NCBI RefSeq assembly: GCF_003634935.1
Contig: NZ_RBXO01000001.1
Span: 6,349,501 to 6,413,500 of the forward strand
From: Saccharothrix australiensis
Lineage (GTDB): Bacteria; Actinomycetota; Actinomycetes; Mycobacteriales; Pseudonocardiaceae
Length of the DNA: 64,000 bases
Reading direction: 5' to 3'
Below are positions 8,158 through 15,873 of this stretch, piece by piece (position 1 is the first letter of the stretch; each line of letters opens with the position of its first letter). Made by a program: the position numbers and the translations under genes. The notes beneath the pieces were generated by a model. That model did not search any database and was not told the origin of the DNA. It saw only the letters and a program-made list of their open reading frames with translations.

Positions 8158-10049
8158 CCGCCCTGCGGATGGCGTTCAGCGAACTGCGCCGCATCACGTC
8201 CGGGAAGCTGCCCAAGCTCGCCGTCCTGGCCCTGGCCCTGGTGCCGCTGCTGTACGCGGCCCTCTACCTGTACGCCAACAAGGACCCGTACGCGAACCTC
8301 AACCAGGTGCCCGCCGCCCTCGTCGTGGAGGACAAGGGCGCGACCGCCGCCGACGGCACGGTCAAGCACGCGGGCGAGGACGTCGCCGAGGAGCTGATCT
8401 CCGGCCACAAGTTCGACTGGCGGCGCGTCGACGCCCACGAGGCCGACGAGGGCGTGCGCAACGGCACCTACACGTTCGCCCTGACCCTGCCCGAGGACTT
8501 CTCCCAGGCACTGCTGTCCTCCGGCGAGTTCCAGCCGCGCCAGGGCGTGATCACGTTGACCACGAACGACGCCAACAACTACCTCGGCTCCACCATCGCC
8601 AACCAGGTCGTCGCCGAGGTGCGGCGCTCGGTGTCGGTGAAGGTCGGCGCGGAGGCGGCGGACAAGCTGCTGCTCGGGTTCTCCACCATCCGCCAGAAGA
8701 CCGCCGAGGCGGCCGACGGCGCCACGCAGCTCGCGGCCCACCAGCAGGAGGCCCTGGAGGGCAGCCAGAAGCTGCTGGACGGCGCGGGGCCGCTGGCCGA
8801 CGGCGCGGCCCAGCTGTCCGACGGCCTGCTCCAGCTGCGCGACCAGACCAGGAGCCTGCCGGTGCAGGCGCAGCAGCTCGCCGACGGCGCGAAGCAGGTC
8901 GCCGACGGCAACGAGACCGTCGCCCAGACCGCCGAGAACTACGCGGGCAAGGCGCAGGCGCTCATCGGGCGGCTCGACCAGTTCAACGGCGACGTCGCCA
9001 ACCACCTGCGCGCCGCCGGGTTCAGCGAGGAGCAGGTCCAGCACGTGCTGGTCGCGCTCAAGGACGCCCGCGCGCCGCTGGACGAGGCCAACGGCCGGGT
9101 CCAGGGCACGGCGGGCGAGCTGCGGACGCTCGCGAACGGCGCGCACAAGGTCTGCGAGGGCGCGGCGAAGCTGGCCGCGGCGATGCCCGGCCTGACCGAC
9201 GCGATCACCAAGCTCAGCGACGGCGCGGTCAAGCTCGCGACCGGCAGCGCGCAGCTCCGGGACGGCGCGACCTCGCTGCGCGACGGCGAGCAGCAGCTCG
9301 TCACCGGCGCGAACCAGCTGCGGGACGGCCTCAACGAGGGCGTGCAGCAGATACCCAACCCGGACGACCCGACCCGCGAGTCCACCGCCAACACCATCGG
9401 CGACCCGGTGAACGTGCGCGGCGTCAGCCAGTCCACGGCGGGCAGCTACGGCGCGGGCCTCGCGCCGTTCTTCCTCGGCCTGGCCACCTGGATCGGCGCG
9501 TTCGTGCTGTTCCTGCTGCTCAAGCCGCTGTCGCGGCGCGGCCTGGCCGCCGCGCAGAACCCGCTGCGGATCGCCCTGGGCGGGTGGCTGCCGGGCGTGC
9601 TGCTGGGCGCGGCGCAGGTGGTGATCATGTTCGCGGTGGTCGCGCTGGTGGTCGACATCCGGCCGACGCACACGTGGGCCACCCTGGGCTTCCTGCTGCT
9701 GGCGTCCGCGACCTTCGTGGCGCTGCTCCAGGCGCTGAACGCCCTGTTCGGCGCGGTCGGCAAGTTCATCGGCCTGGTGCTGCTGATCCTCCAGCTGGTC
9801 AGCGCGGGCGGCACGTTCCCGTGGCAGACCATCCCGGAGCCGCTGTACCCGCTGCACTACGGCCTGCCGATGGGGTACGCGGTCGACGGGCTGCGGCACC
9901 TGATGTACGGCGGCGAGCTGGGCGGCGTCGGGAAGGACGTGCTGGTCCTGTGCGGCTACCTGGTGGTGTCCCTTGCCTTGTCGGCGTTCGCCGCGTACAA
10001 GCAGCGGGTGTGGACACCGTCTCGCCTCAAGCCCGAGCTGGTGCTGTGA
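8154..10049 (+). CDS. YhgE/Pip-family membrane protein
   Basis: 631 aa. One N-terminal membrane helix (LAVLALALVPLLYAALYLYA, about 20-39) precedes the YhgE/Pip N-terminal domain (YANLNQVPAALVVEDKGA; YTFALTLPEDFSQALLSSGE). A long extracellular helical region follows with heptad-like repeats of the type A/S-x-x-L-x-D-G-A. Five or so C-terminal helices (from about residue 435: FFLGLATWIGAFVLFLLL) form an ABC-2-like permease part. Homologues act in antigen/phage-receptor (Pip) or ESX-linked export roles; here I infer transport or export with the ATPase-like partner. GTG 8154 has GAGGAG 5 nt upstream and overlaps the previous stop. Its own stop overlaps the TetR start. Confidence 0.88.
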   Translation: MTALRMAFSELRRITSGKLPKLAVLALALVPLLYAALYLYANKDPYANLNQVPAALVVEDKGATAADGTVKHAGEDVAEELISGHKFDWRRVDAHEADEGVRNGTYTFALTLPEDFSQALLSSGEFQPRQGVITLTTNDANNYLGSTIANQVVAEVRRSVSVKVGAEAADKLLLGFSTIRQKTAEAADGATQLAAHQQEALEGSQKLLDGAGPLADGAAQLSDGLLQLRDQTRSLPVQAQQLADGAKQVADGNETVAQTAENYAGKAQALIGRLDQFNGDVANHLRAAGFSEEQVQHVLVALKDARAPLDEANGRVQGTAGELRTLANGAHKVCEGAAKLAAAMPGLTDAITKLSDGAVKLATGSAQLRDGATSLRDGEQQLVTGANQLRDGLNEGVQQIPNPDDPTRESTANTIGDPVNVRGVSQSTAGSYGAGLAPFFLGLATWIGAFVLFLLLKPLSRRGLAAAQNPLRIALGGWLPGVLLGAAQVVIMFAVVALVVDIRPTHTWATLGFLLLASATFVALLQALNALFGAVGKFIGLVLLILQLVSAGGTFPWQTIPEPLYPLHYGLPMGYAVDGLRHLMYGGELGGVGKDVLVLCGYLVVSLALSAFAAYKQRVWTPSRLKPELVL

Positions 10050-10642
10050 CCGGCGCCCGGCCCGGCCGCACCGCCGCCACCAAGCAGAAGCTGTTCGACG
10101 CCGCGTTGAAGCTGGTGGGTGAGCGCGGCGCGGCGAGCGTGACCGTGGACGAGATCGCCGCCGAGGCCGGGGTCGCCAAGGGCACCGTCTACTACAACTT
10201 CGCGAGCAAGGACGCCCTGGTGGACGCCCTGCTGCGGCACGGCGTCGAGCTGCTCGCGGGCCGGCTGCGGGTCGCCGAGGTGGAGGCGGACACCGAACGG
10301 GCGATGGAGACGCTGGTCGACGGGGTGCTCGGCTTCTTCGCCGAGTACCCCGCGTTCGGGCAGTTGCTGGTCAGCGAGCTGTGGCGGACGCCGGGCCAGT
10401 GGCACGGCACGCTGAGCCTGCTGCGCGACGACATCGTCTCCATCGTGCGCGGCCAGATGCAGCGGCTGTCCGACGAGGGCAGGCTGCCCGAGGGCGTGCA
10501 GGTGGGCACGGCGTCGGCGGCGCTGTTCGGCACCCTGCTGGTGGTGGCGCTGGACTGGCAGGTGTTCCAGCCCGAGCGGGACCTCGCCGACGTGCGGGAA
10601 GCCGTGCTGCTGCTGGTCCGGGGCCTGCGGCCGGCGGTCTAG
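10046..10642 (+). CDS. TetR-family regulator of the YhgE operon
   Basis: 198 aa. The N-terminal helix-turn-helix domain is clear: KLFDAALKLVGERGAASVTVDEIAAEAGVAKGTVYYNFASKDAL (about 15-58). The ligand domain has the VLGFFAEYPAFGQLLVSELW pattern seen in regulators of YhgE/Pip operons. GTG 10046 overlaps the YhgE stop (GTGA), so it is the last gene of a coupled three-gene operon. The perfect palindrome at 6914-6937 is the likely autoregulatory site. The inducer is unknown. Confidence 0.9.
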   Translation: MTGARPGRTAATKQKLFDAALKLVGERGAASVTVDEIAAEAGVAKGTVYYNFASKDALVDALLRHGVELLAGRLRVAEVEADTERAMETLVDGVLGFFAEYPAFGQLLVSELWRTPGQWHGTLSLLRDDIVSIVRGQMQRLSDEGRLPEGVQVGTASAALFGTLLVVALDWQVFQPERDLADVREAVLLLVRGLRPAV

Positions 10643-10700
10643 GCCCTTGGTTCGCGCTCTTCGTCCTCGATCCGAGTGCTGCCCCGTCGGTTTTTTGAGC

Positions 10701-11027
10701 AACGGGACCACAGGAGGGTTGGCACGGACTCAACGCGCCTGGAAGCTCGGCAGACCTTGGACGGTCGTCGGGGACGCTACGTGAAATGACCACCCCATCG
10801 CCTGGGTACAAATCCGCGGCTCGGACCTCCCGTCGGTACGACCGCCAGTGACCGCGACCCGGATCGCTGCTGGTCAAAGCCGGAACGGACGGAGGATCGG
10901 CGCGGCGGCTTCGTATCCAGGCGGAGGGGTGGTCGAGCTGCGTAGCGTTCCCGACGACCATCCAAGACCTGCGAGCCTTCCGGGCGCGCCGAGTCCGTGG
11001 TGTCCCTGCTGTGGTCGCGTTGCTTCG
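10701..11027. repeat. pair of inverted ~135-bp elements filling a convergent gap
   Basis: The 473 bp between the TetR gene and the convergent SDR gene carry no convincing gene. Instead, the reverse complement of about 10701-10830 aligns with about 10891-11027, sharing blocks such as CCGACGACC, GAGTCCGTG, CTGTGGTC and CGTTGCT and differing at roughly one base in four or five, with few indels. The spacer is about 60 bp. The two copies could fold as one large imperfect hairpin or be two inverted copies of a mobile or regulatory element. Short open frames within it mirror each other and look non-coding. Confidence 0.8.
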
Positions 11028-11115
11028 AAGGACTTGAAGGGCTTCAGTCCCGGAGGGTTGAGGGGCGTCAGGGCTTCGTCCGGGTGCGGATTCGCGGCCG
11101 TGGAAGATCCGCGCT

Positions 11116-11760
11116 CTAGGAGCGCACGACCCAGGTGTCGACCTCGCCCACCTGGTGCACCGACGACGGCCGGCCGTCCAAGGCCCGGCGCACCGCCGCC
11201 AGCACGCCGACGGACGCCTCCTCGTGGCTGAGCCAGCGCGTGGTGCTGCCGTGCCGGACGAAACCCAGCACCACCTGCTGGGTGGGGTGGCCGGCCAGGA
11301 CCGGCTCGGGGAGGCCGTACCGCGGGCTGATGCCGCCGCTGTCGTGCACCTCGACCACGGGCGCGTCCGGCGCGAGCAGGGGCGCGACGGCGCGCAGCAC
11401 CGGTTCGCGGTAGCTCTGGTGCACCCACGCGACCAGCAGGTCGGCCGGCGCGGGCAGCACCTCGCGGACCCGTTCGGCGAGGTCGGCGGGGCTGGCCCAG
11501 TCGGCGCGGACCCACGTCGCCGCGCGCTGGAAGTCCTCGCGGCGCCGGTGCTCGTCCTCGCGGCGCGGCGCGGTGACCAGGGGTGTGCCCCGGCCCTGCG
11601 GCACGTGGCCGCGCCGCCCGAGCGCCGCGCGGGCCGCCATGCCCGCCATCGGCGGTCGCCGGGACGGCAGCACGACCTGCCAGCCCTGTGCCAGCAGTTC
11701 GTCCGCGCAGCCCTGCAACATGCCGGTGCCGCCCAGCACCAGCGCCGTCCGCCCGCTCAT
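11116..11760 (-). CDS. SDR-like NAD(P)-binding protein
   Basis: 214 aa. The N-terminus TALVLGGTGMLQGCADELLAQGWQVVLPSRR is a Rossmann dinucleotide-binding motif (GGTGMLQG at about 9-16). It continues with DWASPADLAERVREVL and DLLVAWVHQSYREPVLRAVAPLL, as in atypical short-chain dehydrogenases. No canonical YxxxK pair is evident, so catalytic activity is doubtful; WVHQSYREPVL may stand in for the active-site helix. Its ATG overlaps the stop of the P-loop gene (ATGA), so the two are translationally coupled. The substrate is unknown. Confidence 0.75.
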   Translation of the reverse strand: MSGRTALVLGGTGMLQGCADELLAQGWQVVLPSRRPPMAGMAARAALGRRGHVPQGRGTPLVTAPRREDEHRRREDFQRAATWVRADWASPADLAERVREVLPAPADLLVAWVHQSYREPVLRAVAPLLAPDAPVVEVHDSGGISPRYGLPEPVLAGHPTQQVVLGFVRHGSTTRWLSHEEASVGVLAAVRRALDGRPSSVHQVGEVDTWVVRS

Positions 11761-12353
11761 CGCACCGACTCCTCGCCCCGCTCCGCCGCGCGCCGGAGGG
11801 GGCCGGCGCGCCACTGGTCCACTTCACGCTGCCCGCGCAGCCGCACCACCGCCAGTCGGGCGCCGTGCTCGCCCGCCAGCACCGCCGCGATCCGCTCACC
11901 GGTGCGGCCGTGCGACCGCCACGCCCAGCGCAGCAGGTGCTCGCGGTCGGTGAACACGGTCCACAGGGGCGGCTCCCGGTTGCCGTTCCACAGCTCCTGC
12001 CGCCGCACCCGCCGGAGCGCCGTGCGCACCGCCACCCGGCGCAGCACGGTGTGCTTGGGGTGGTCCAGCCAGACGAGCGTGTCCGCCCGCGCCAGCAGCA
12101 GCGGACGGGCGAGCGCGTACTGCCATTCGGTCGCCCACCTGCCGCGTTCGACCAGCGCGCGCACGTCGGCCTCGAACTCCGCGCGCGGCGTCCACTGGGG
12201 ACCGTGGTACAGCGAGTCCATTTCCACGTAGGACAGTCCGAGGGCGTCCGCGACGCACCTGGCCAGCGTCGATTTTCCCGCACCCGAGGTGCCGGTGACC
12301 AGCACCCGTTTCGGCGAGTGCGGCAGCTCGTCGGCAGGTCCTAACAGCGGCAC
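11757..12353 (-). CDS. P-loop NTPase, adenylate-kinase/FlaR-like
   Basis: 198 aa beginning with RVLVTGTSGAGKSTLARCVADALGLSYVEMDSLYHGPQW, a Walker A (GTSGAGKS) followed by the substrate-facing ExDxL/YHGP pattern of the small-kinase family often annotated as a DNA-topology modulation (FlaR) protein or AAA family ATPase. LVWLDHPKHTVLRRVAVRTALRR forms the Arg-rich lid. A small-molecule kinase role is inferred. GTG 12353 lies 6 nt after a TAGCCT box (leaderless), and the stop overlaps the following SDR-like gene. Confidence 0.8.
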   Translation of the reverse strand: MPLLGPADELPHSPKRVLVTGTSGAGKSTLARCVADALGLSYVEMDSLYHGPQWTPRAEFEADVRALVERGRWATEWQYALARPLLLARADTLVWLDHPKHTVLRRVAVRTALRRVRRQELWNGNREPPLWTVFTDREHLLRWAWRSHGRTGERIAAVLAGEHGARLAVVRLRGQREVDQWRAGPLRRAAERGEESVR

Positions 12354-12359
12354 CGGGCA

Positions 12360-12365
12360 AGGCTA
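12360..12365 (-). promoter_or_regulatory. -10 box of a leaderless transcript (P-loop gene)
   Basis: TAGCCT on the minus strand ends 6 nt before GTG 12353. No Shine-Dalgarno is present. It would drive the two-gene operon 12353-11116. Confidence 0.5.
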
Positions 12366-12424
12366 CCGCCGCGGCGCAACCCCCTCCCCGGTGGCACGGG
12401 GCCCGGCGGCGGGCGGGGGTTGAT

Positions 12425-13033
12425 CTACAGTGGACCTCGTCCGCCGGGCCGCAGCCCGGCCAGGTGGCGGCGCAGCACGGCGCGCATGAGGTCCGGCGTC
12501 GTCAGGTCGGGCTGGAGCACGGCGTCGACCGCCAGGCCGTCGAGCAGCGCGGCGAGCCGCTCGGTCTCCACCGGCACGTCCGGCACGCCGGCGCTCGCCA
12601 GCACCCTGCCGACCACCATCCGGATGCCCTCGTGGATCCGGCGGGCGGCCGGGCGCAGGGCCGGGCGCGTGCGGGCCGCGTGGGAGAACTCCAGCCAGAT
12701 CACGGCCTCGTCGTGGCGGTCGGGGTCGAGCGGCAGCAGTTCGCCGAGCAGGCCCTCGACCCCGGCGAACCGCTCCTCGGGCGTCGACGCCGCGCGGACC
12801 CGCGCGACCCGCGCCATGACCCGCCGGTCGACCCGGCCGACCAGCTCCTCCAGCGCGAACGCCAGCAGCTCGTCGTGGTCGGCGAAGTAGTGGCGCACCG
12901 ACCCGACCGCCAGGCCGGCCTCCTCGGCGACGTTGCGCAGGGACGCCTGGTCCAAGCCCTGGGCGCGCACCACCCGGAACACCGCCTCGGCGACGACGCG
13001 CCGGCGGGCCTCGGCATCCACGACCTTGGGCAC
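12425..13033 (-). CDS. TetR-family regulator
   Basis: 202 aa. MPKVVDAEARRRVVAEAVFRVVRAQGLDQASLRNVAEEAGLAVGSVRHYFADHDELL is a TetR helix-turn-helix with the MPKVVD start common to actinobacterial BetI-type regulators. The C-terminal part (FAGVEGLLGELLPLDPDRHDEAVIWLEFSHAART) fits the same group. I start it at GTG 13033 for this reason; the ribosome-binding site is then very close, and GTG 13021 is the alternative. It is divergent from a small membrane protein gene, with a symmetrical operator region between them, so it probably represses itself and that gene. Confidence 0.88.
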   Translation of the reverse strand: MPKVVDAEARRRVVAEAVFRVVRAQGLDQASLRNVAEEAGLAVGSVRHYFADHDELLAFALEELVGRVDRRVMARVARVRAASTPEERFAGVEGLLGELLPLDPDRHDEAVIWLEFSHAARTRPALRPAARRIHEGIRMVVGRVLASAGVPDVPVETERLAALLDGLAVDAVLQPDLTTPDLMRAVLRRHLAGLRPGGRGPL

Positions 13034-13092
13034 CTCCCCTTTGTAGCACAGTCGTGCTAGCTTAATTAGCACAGATGTGCCACAAAGGGGAG
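13034..13092. promoter_or_regulatory. twin operator in a symmetrical divergent promoter region
   Basis: Two boxes of identical design, TAGCAC-N4-GTGCYA, lie at 13044-13059 and 13067-13082, 23 bp apart centre to centre. They sit inside a larger inverted repeat: 13034-13050 matches the reverse complement of 13076-13092 at 16 of 17 positions. The outer arms supply an AGGGGAG ribosome-binding sequence to both divergent genes. This is a convincing binding site for the adjacent TetR protein, possibly as two dimers. Confidence 0.8.
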
Positions 13093-13097
13093 GACAC

Positions 13098-13553
13098 ATG
13101 CTCACCTGGGGGTTGATCGCCATCGCCGTGGTGGCGGTCGTGGTCAAGCGGTTCCTCGGCGAACCGCTCGACGCGCGCGGCCTGGTCGTGCCGCCGCTGG
13201 TGCTGATCGGGATCGGCGTGCACGGGTTGACCTCGGTCGACCTCGCGACGGCCGACGTGCTGTGGCTGGTGGCCGGGTCGGTGGTCGGCGTCGCGCTCGG
13301 CGCGCTGCGCGGCACGACGATCCGGCTGTTCACCCGCGACGGCGTGCTGTGGCAGCGGTACACGCCCTGGACGCTGGCGGTCTGGGTCGGGTCGTTCGCG
13401 GTCAACGCCGGGCTGGGGTTCGCGGCGGCGGCCGGCGGGATGCACGCCGAGGCGCGCCCGATGACGCTGTCCATCGGCGTCGGCCTGCTCGGCGAACTCG
13501 TGCCGATCGGCCTGCGCGCGCTCCGCTCGGGCGTGCCGTTCGCGCGCCGGTGA
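13098..13553 (+). CDS. small integral membrane protein under TetR control
   Basis: 151 aa with about four membrane helices: GLIAIAVVAVVV (5-16), LVVPPLVLIGIGVHGL (about 28-43), LWLVAGSVVGVALGAL (about 55-70) and LAVWVGSFAVNAGLGFAAAAGG (about 97-118). The loop RGTTIRLFTRDGVLWQRYTPWT is polar and conserved-looking. This resembles the DUF1453/CcdC-like group, but I am not sure of the family. ATG 13098 has GGGGAGG 4 nt upstream. It is paired with the divergent TetR gene, as for efflux or envelope-stress proteins; the function is unknown. Confidence 0.78.
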   Translation: MLTWGLIAIAVVAVVVKRFLGEPLDARGLVVPPLVLIGIGVHGLTSVDLATADVLWLVAGSVVGVALGALRGTTIRLFTRDGVLWQRYTPWTLAVWVGSFAVNAGLGFAAAAGGMHAEARPMTLSIGVGLLGELVPIGLRALRSGVPFARR

Positions 13554-13659
13554 GGGTGCCGGTGAGGAGTGCCGTCGGAAACCCCGCCGGAAAGCGCGAA
13601 TCACGTTTTGGGAACCCACCGGGGGAGCCCCATACTGTGGCGACACAAAAGCAGGGGGA

Positions 13660-14307
13660 ATGATGACTCACCCGGACTCCGAACGCCCGGACAGCCCGTC
13701 GCGCGACGTTCCGGCGCTCGAACCGGACGATCCTTCGCAGCGCGTTCCGGCACCCGGACCGGACGACTCGGCGCGCGGCGTCCCGGTGCACGAACCGGAC
13801 CCGCCCCGGAGCGTCCCGGTGCTCGAACCGTACGGCCTGCCCGGCGAAACGCCCGCCGCACCGGCCGCGCTGCCCGAATCGGACTGGTCCGGACCGCCCG
13901 GCGCGGCCGTCCCGCCGGCGGCCGGGCCGTCGGACGCGCCGCGACCGGCGAAGAAGACCGGGCTGGTGGTGCTTTCCGTGCTCGTCGTGCTGTTCTTCGC
14001 GACGGCGGGCGTGTTCGGGGTGCTCTACTCGAACGAGGTGGGCGAGAACGACCGGCTGGTCGGCCGATTGGCGGACAAGGAAAAGGCGCTGTCCGATTCC
14101 GGTGAGCAGTTGAAGGACACGCGCGACGAGTTGTCCCGCGCCAAGGACTCGGTCGAGATCGCCGAGAACGCCCGCCGGCGCGCGGAGGACGACGGCGCGG
14201 CGATGGTGAAGTGCCGCGACGCCGCCCGCGCGCTGCGGGAAGCGGTGTTCGCCAACGACGACCCGAAGGGCGAGAAGGCGTTCGTGGACGTCTTCGCGCA
14301 CTGCTGA
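13660..14307 (+). CDS. membrane-anchored coiled-coil protein with Pro-rich cytoplasmic tail
   Basis: 215 aa. Residues 1-100 are Pro/Asp/Glu-rich with degenerate repeats around VPxxEPD (DVPALEPDDP, RVPAPGPDDS, GVPVHEPDPP, SVPVLEPYG). One membrane helix follows (TGLVVLSVLVVLFFATAGVFGVLY, about 105-128). An extracytoplasmic coiled coil comes next (RLVGRLADKEKALSDSGEQ, KDTRDELSRAKDSVEIAENA), then a domain with two Cys (MVKCRDAA and FAHC at the very end). Nothing identifies a function. Two ATGs overlap at 13660 and 13663 behind GCAGGGGG; the second has the better spacing. It converges on the secreted hydrolase gene. Confidence 0.72.
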   Translation: MMTHPDSERPDSPSRDVPALEPDDPSQRVPAPGPDDSARGVPVHEPDPPRSVPVLEPYGLPGETPAAPAALPESDWSGPPGAAVPPAAGPSDAPRPAKKTGLVVLSVLVVLFFATAGVFGVLYSNEVGENDRLVGRLADKEKALSDSGEQLKDTRDELSRAKDSVEIAENARRRAEDDGAAMVKCRDAARALREAVFANDDPKGEKAFVDVFAHC

Positions 14308-14323
14308 CCGGGCGCGCCGGGAG

Positions 14324-14422
14324 CCAGGGCCTCGGGGTCAGCACCCCGGTGATCAGCGCCTGGGGGGCAGGGCCTCAGGGGTCAGCGCCTCGGGGCAGGG
14401 CCTCGGGGATCGATCCAGGGCC
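14324..14422. repeat. degenerate CAGGGCCTC repeats in a convergent gap
   Basis: Four copies of CAGGGCCTC(A/G)GGG spaced irregularly between the convergent genes ending at 14307 and 14423. Shorter CAGCGCCT variants lie between them. No gene is seen here. Confidence 0.7.
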
Positions 14423-15778
14423 TCAGGGGCAGGCCGGGAACAGCCCGCGGGTGCCGGTGCCGTAGGCCGCCGGGTCGCTGAACCGGCACCCGTAGCCCGG
14501 CGCGGCCACGGCGGCGGGGTCGTCCACGACGTCCGCCGCCGGCCGCCGCCCGGTGTCGACCCAGGTCACCAGGTCGTCCCAGGCGCGGCCGACCTCGACC
14601 GGGCTGAACTCGCAGTGCTCGGCCGCCCGGATCGCGCGCTGCGCGAGCAGGTGCGACCGGCCGTTGTGCCGCACGTCCCGCTGGTACTGCTGCTCCATCG
14701 AGAACGGCACGAACAGGTCGCCGAGGTCGTGCAGCGACAGCACCGGCGCGGTCGGGCGGCCGGCGATCCGGGGCACCTCGGTCAGGTGCGGCGAGAGCCG
14801 GGCCTTCAGGTTCGCCGGCAGCACCCGTTCCACCCGCCGGTTCACCTCGACCGGCGTGTCCGGGGTGTAGCGGGTGAAGGCGTTGGTGGCGAGCTGGAGC
14901 GGGTCGGCGTCCGGGGTCGGCGCGCCGTCCAAGCGGTCGCCGGCGATGCGGAACAGGAAGTCCTTCCAGCGCTCGAACGCCGCCTGCCCGCCGGGCCGCT
15001 CGCCGCCGCTCCGGTTCACCACGACCTGCCTGAACTGCGCGCCGCGCTCGTTCGGCGTGCCGTCCAGGCCGAGTTCCGCCTTGAGCTTCGGCACCACCGC
15101 CGACTGGTAGTCCGCGGGCAGCGGGTACGCGTCGACGCCGGCCAGCGCCTGGGCGACGAGCTGGTAGTCCAGCAGGAAGTCGAACAGCTCGTGGTCGCCG
15201 AGCACCCCGCACAGCGGCAGCGCGCCGCGGTAGAAGTCCGGGTACTGCTCCAGCGAGCGCCCCGTGACGTGGCCGCCCATCGAGACACCGACCAGGAACA
15301 CGTCCCGCGGCCGGCCGACCACGTCGGCGAAGTGCGCGGCCAGGTCGCGGGTGCTCTCGACACCGGCCTTCACGTGGTAGCCGTTGGCGTAGTAGCTGGA
15401 CGCGGCCCACGCGAAACCCTGGTCGAGCAGGCGCTGCCGCAGGCCGTACGCGGGCGGTTCGACGGTGAGGACGGTGGTCGCGCCCCGGTAGCCGTGGGCC
15501 CACATCGCGAGGCGGCCGTTCCAGCGCGGCGGCACCTCGATGACGTAGCCGGCGTGCCGGTGCACGCCTTGGAGCACGCGGCTGGGTGAGCCGCCGACCT
15601 GGACGGGGGGCAGCGGCGGGTTGTCGATGGTGTAACCGGGCAGCGGTTGGTCCGGCGGGGTCGCGGCCGATGCCGGGACTGGAGTCGCGGCCGGAGTCGC
15701 AGGCGGTGTCGAGGCCGCCGCCGAGGGTGTCCCGAACAGCAGGATGAGGACCGACACCAACCCCAGTACCCGTCGCAT
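14423..15778 (-). CDS. secreted alpha/beta-hydrolase
   Basis: 451 aa with a signal peptide (MRRVLGLVSVLILLFGTPSAAA, cleavage near 21-22) and a Thr/Pro/Ala-rich linker. The hydrolase core shows WNGRLAMWAHGYRG (oxyanion region), then FLVGVSMGGH with the nucleophile Ser at about 166. The acid/His part follows in APVLSLHDLGDLFVPFSMEQQY (Asp) and AEHCEFSP (His). The pattern resembles secreted esterases or peptidases of the tannase/feruloyl-esterase-like type; the substrate is unknown. The start is at ATG 15778 with a G-run just upstream. It lies 95 bp downstream of polA on the same strand. Confidence 0.82.
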   Translation of the reverse strand: MRRVLGLVSVLILLFGTPSAAASTPPATPAATPVPASAATPPDQPLPGYTIDNPPLPPVQVGGSPSRVLQGVHRHAGYVIEVPPRWNGRLAMWAHGYRGATTVLTVEPPAYGLRQRLLDQGFAWAASSYYANGYHVKAGVESTRDLAAHFADVVGRPRDVFLVGVSMGGHVTGRSLEQYPDFYRGALPLCGVLGDHELFDFLLDYQLVAQALAGVDAYPLPADYQSAVVPKLKAELGLDGTPNERGAQFRQVVVNRSGGERPGGQAAFERWKDFLFRIAGDRLDGAPTPDADPLQLATNAFTRYTPDTPVEVNRRVERVLPANLKARLSPHLTEVPRIAGRPTAPVLSLHDLGDLFVPFSMEQQYQRDVRHNGRSHLLAQRAIRAAEHCEFSPVEVGRAWDDLVTWVDTGRRPAADVVDDPAAVAAPGYGCRFSDPAAYGTGTRGLFPACP

Positions 15779-15873
15779 CCCCCCATTGTGGCCACCGGCG
15801 AGGGCCGGCGCCGGCACTGCGTGCGACCTCCCGCAACCACGCCGCCGACCGACGCCCGCCGCGTCCGGTGCGG

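Noticed and set aside
10848..11231. Small open frames in both arms of the inverted repeat near 10.9 kb
   Set aside because: The two predicted peptides are alike only because the DNA arms are inverted copies; neither has a ribosome-binding site or a known domain.
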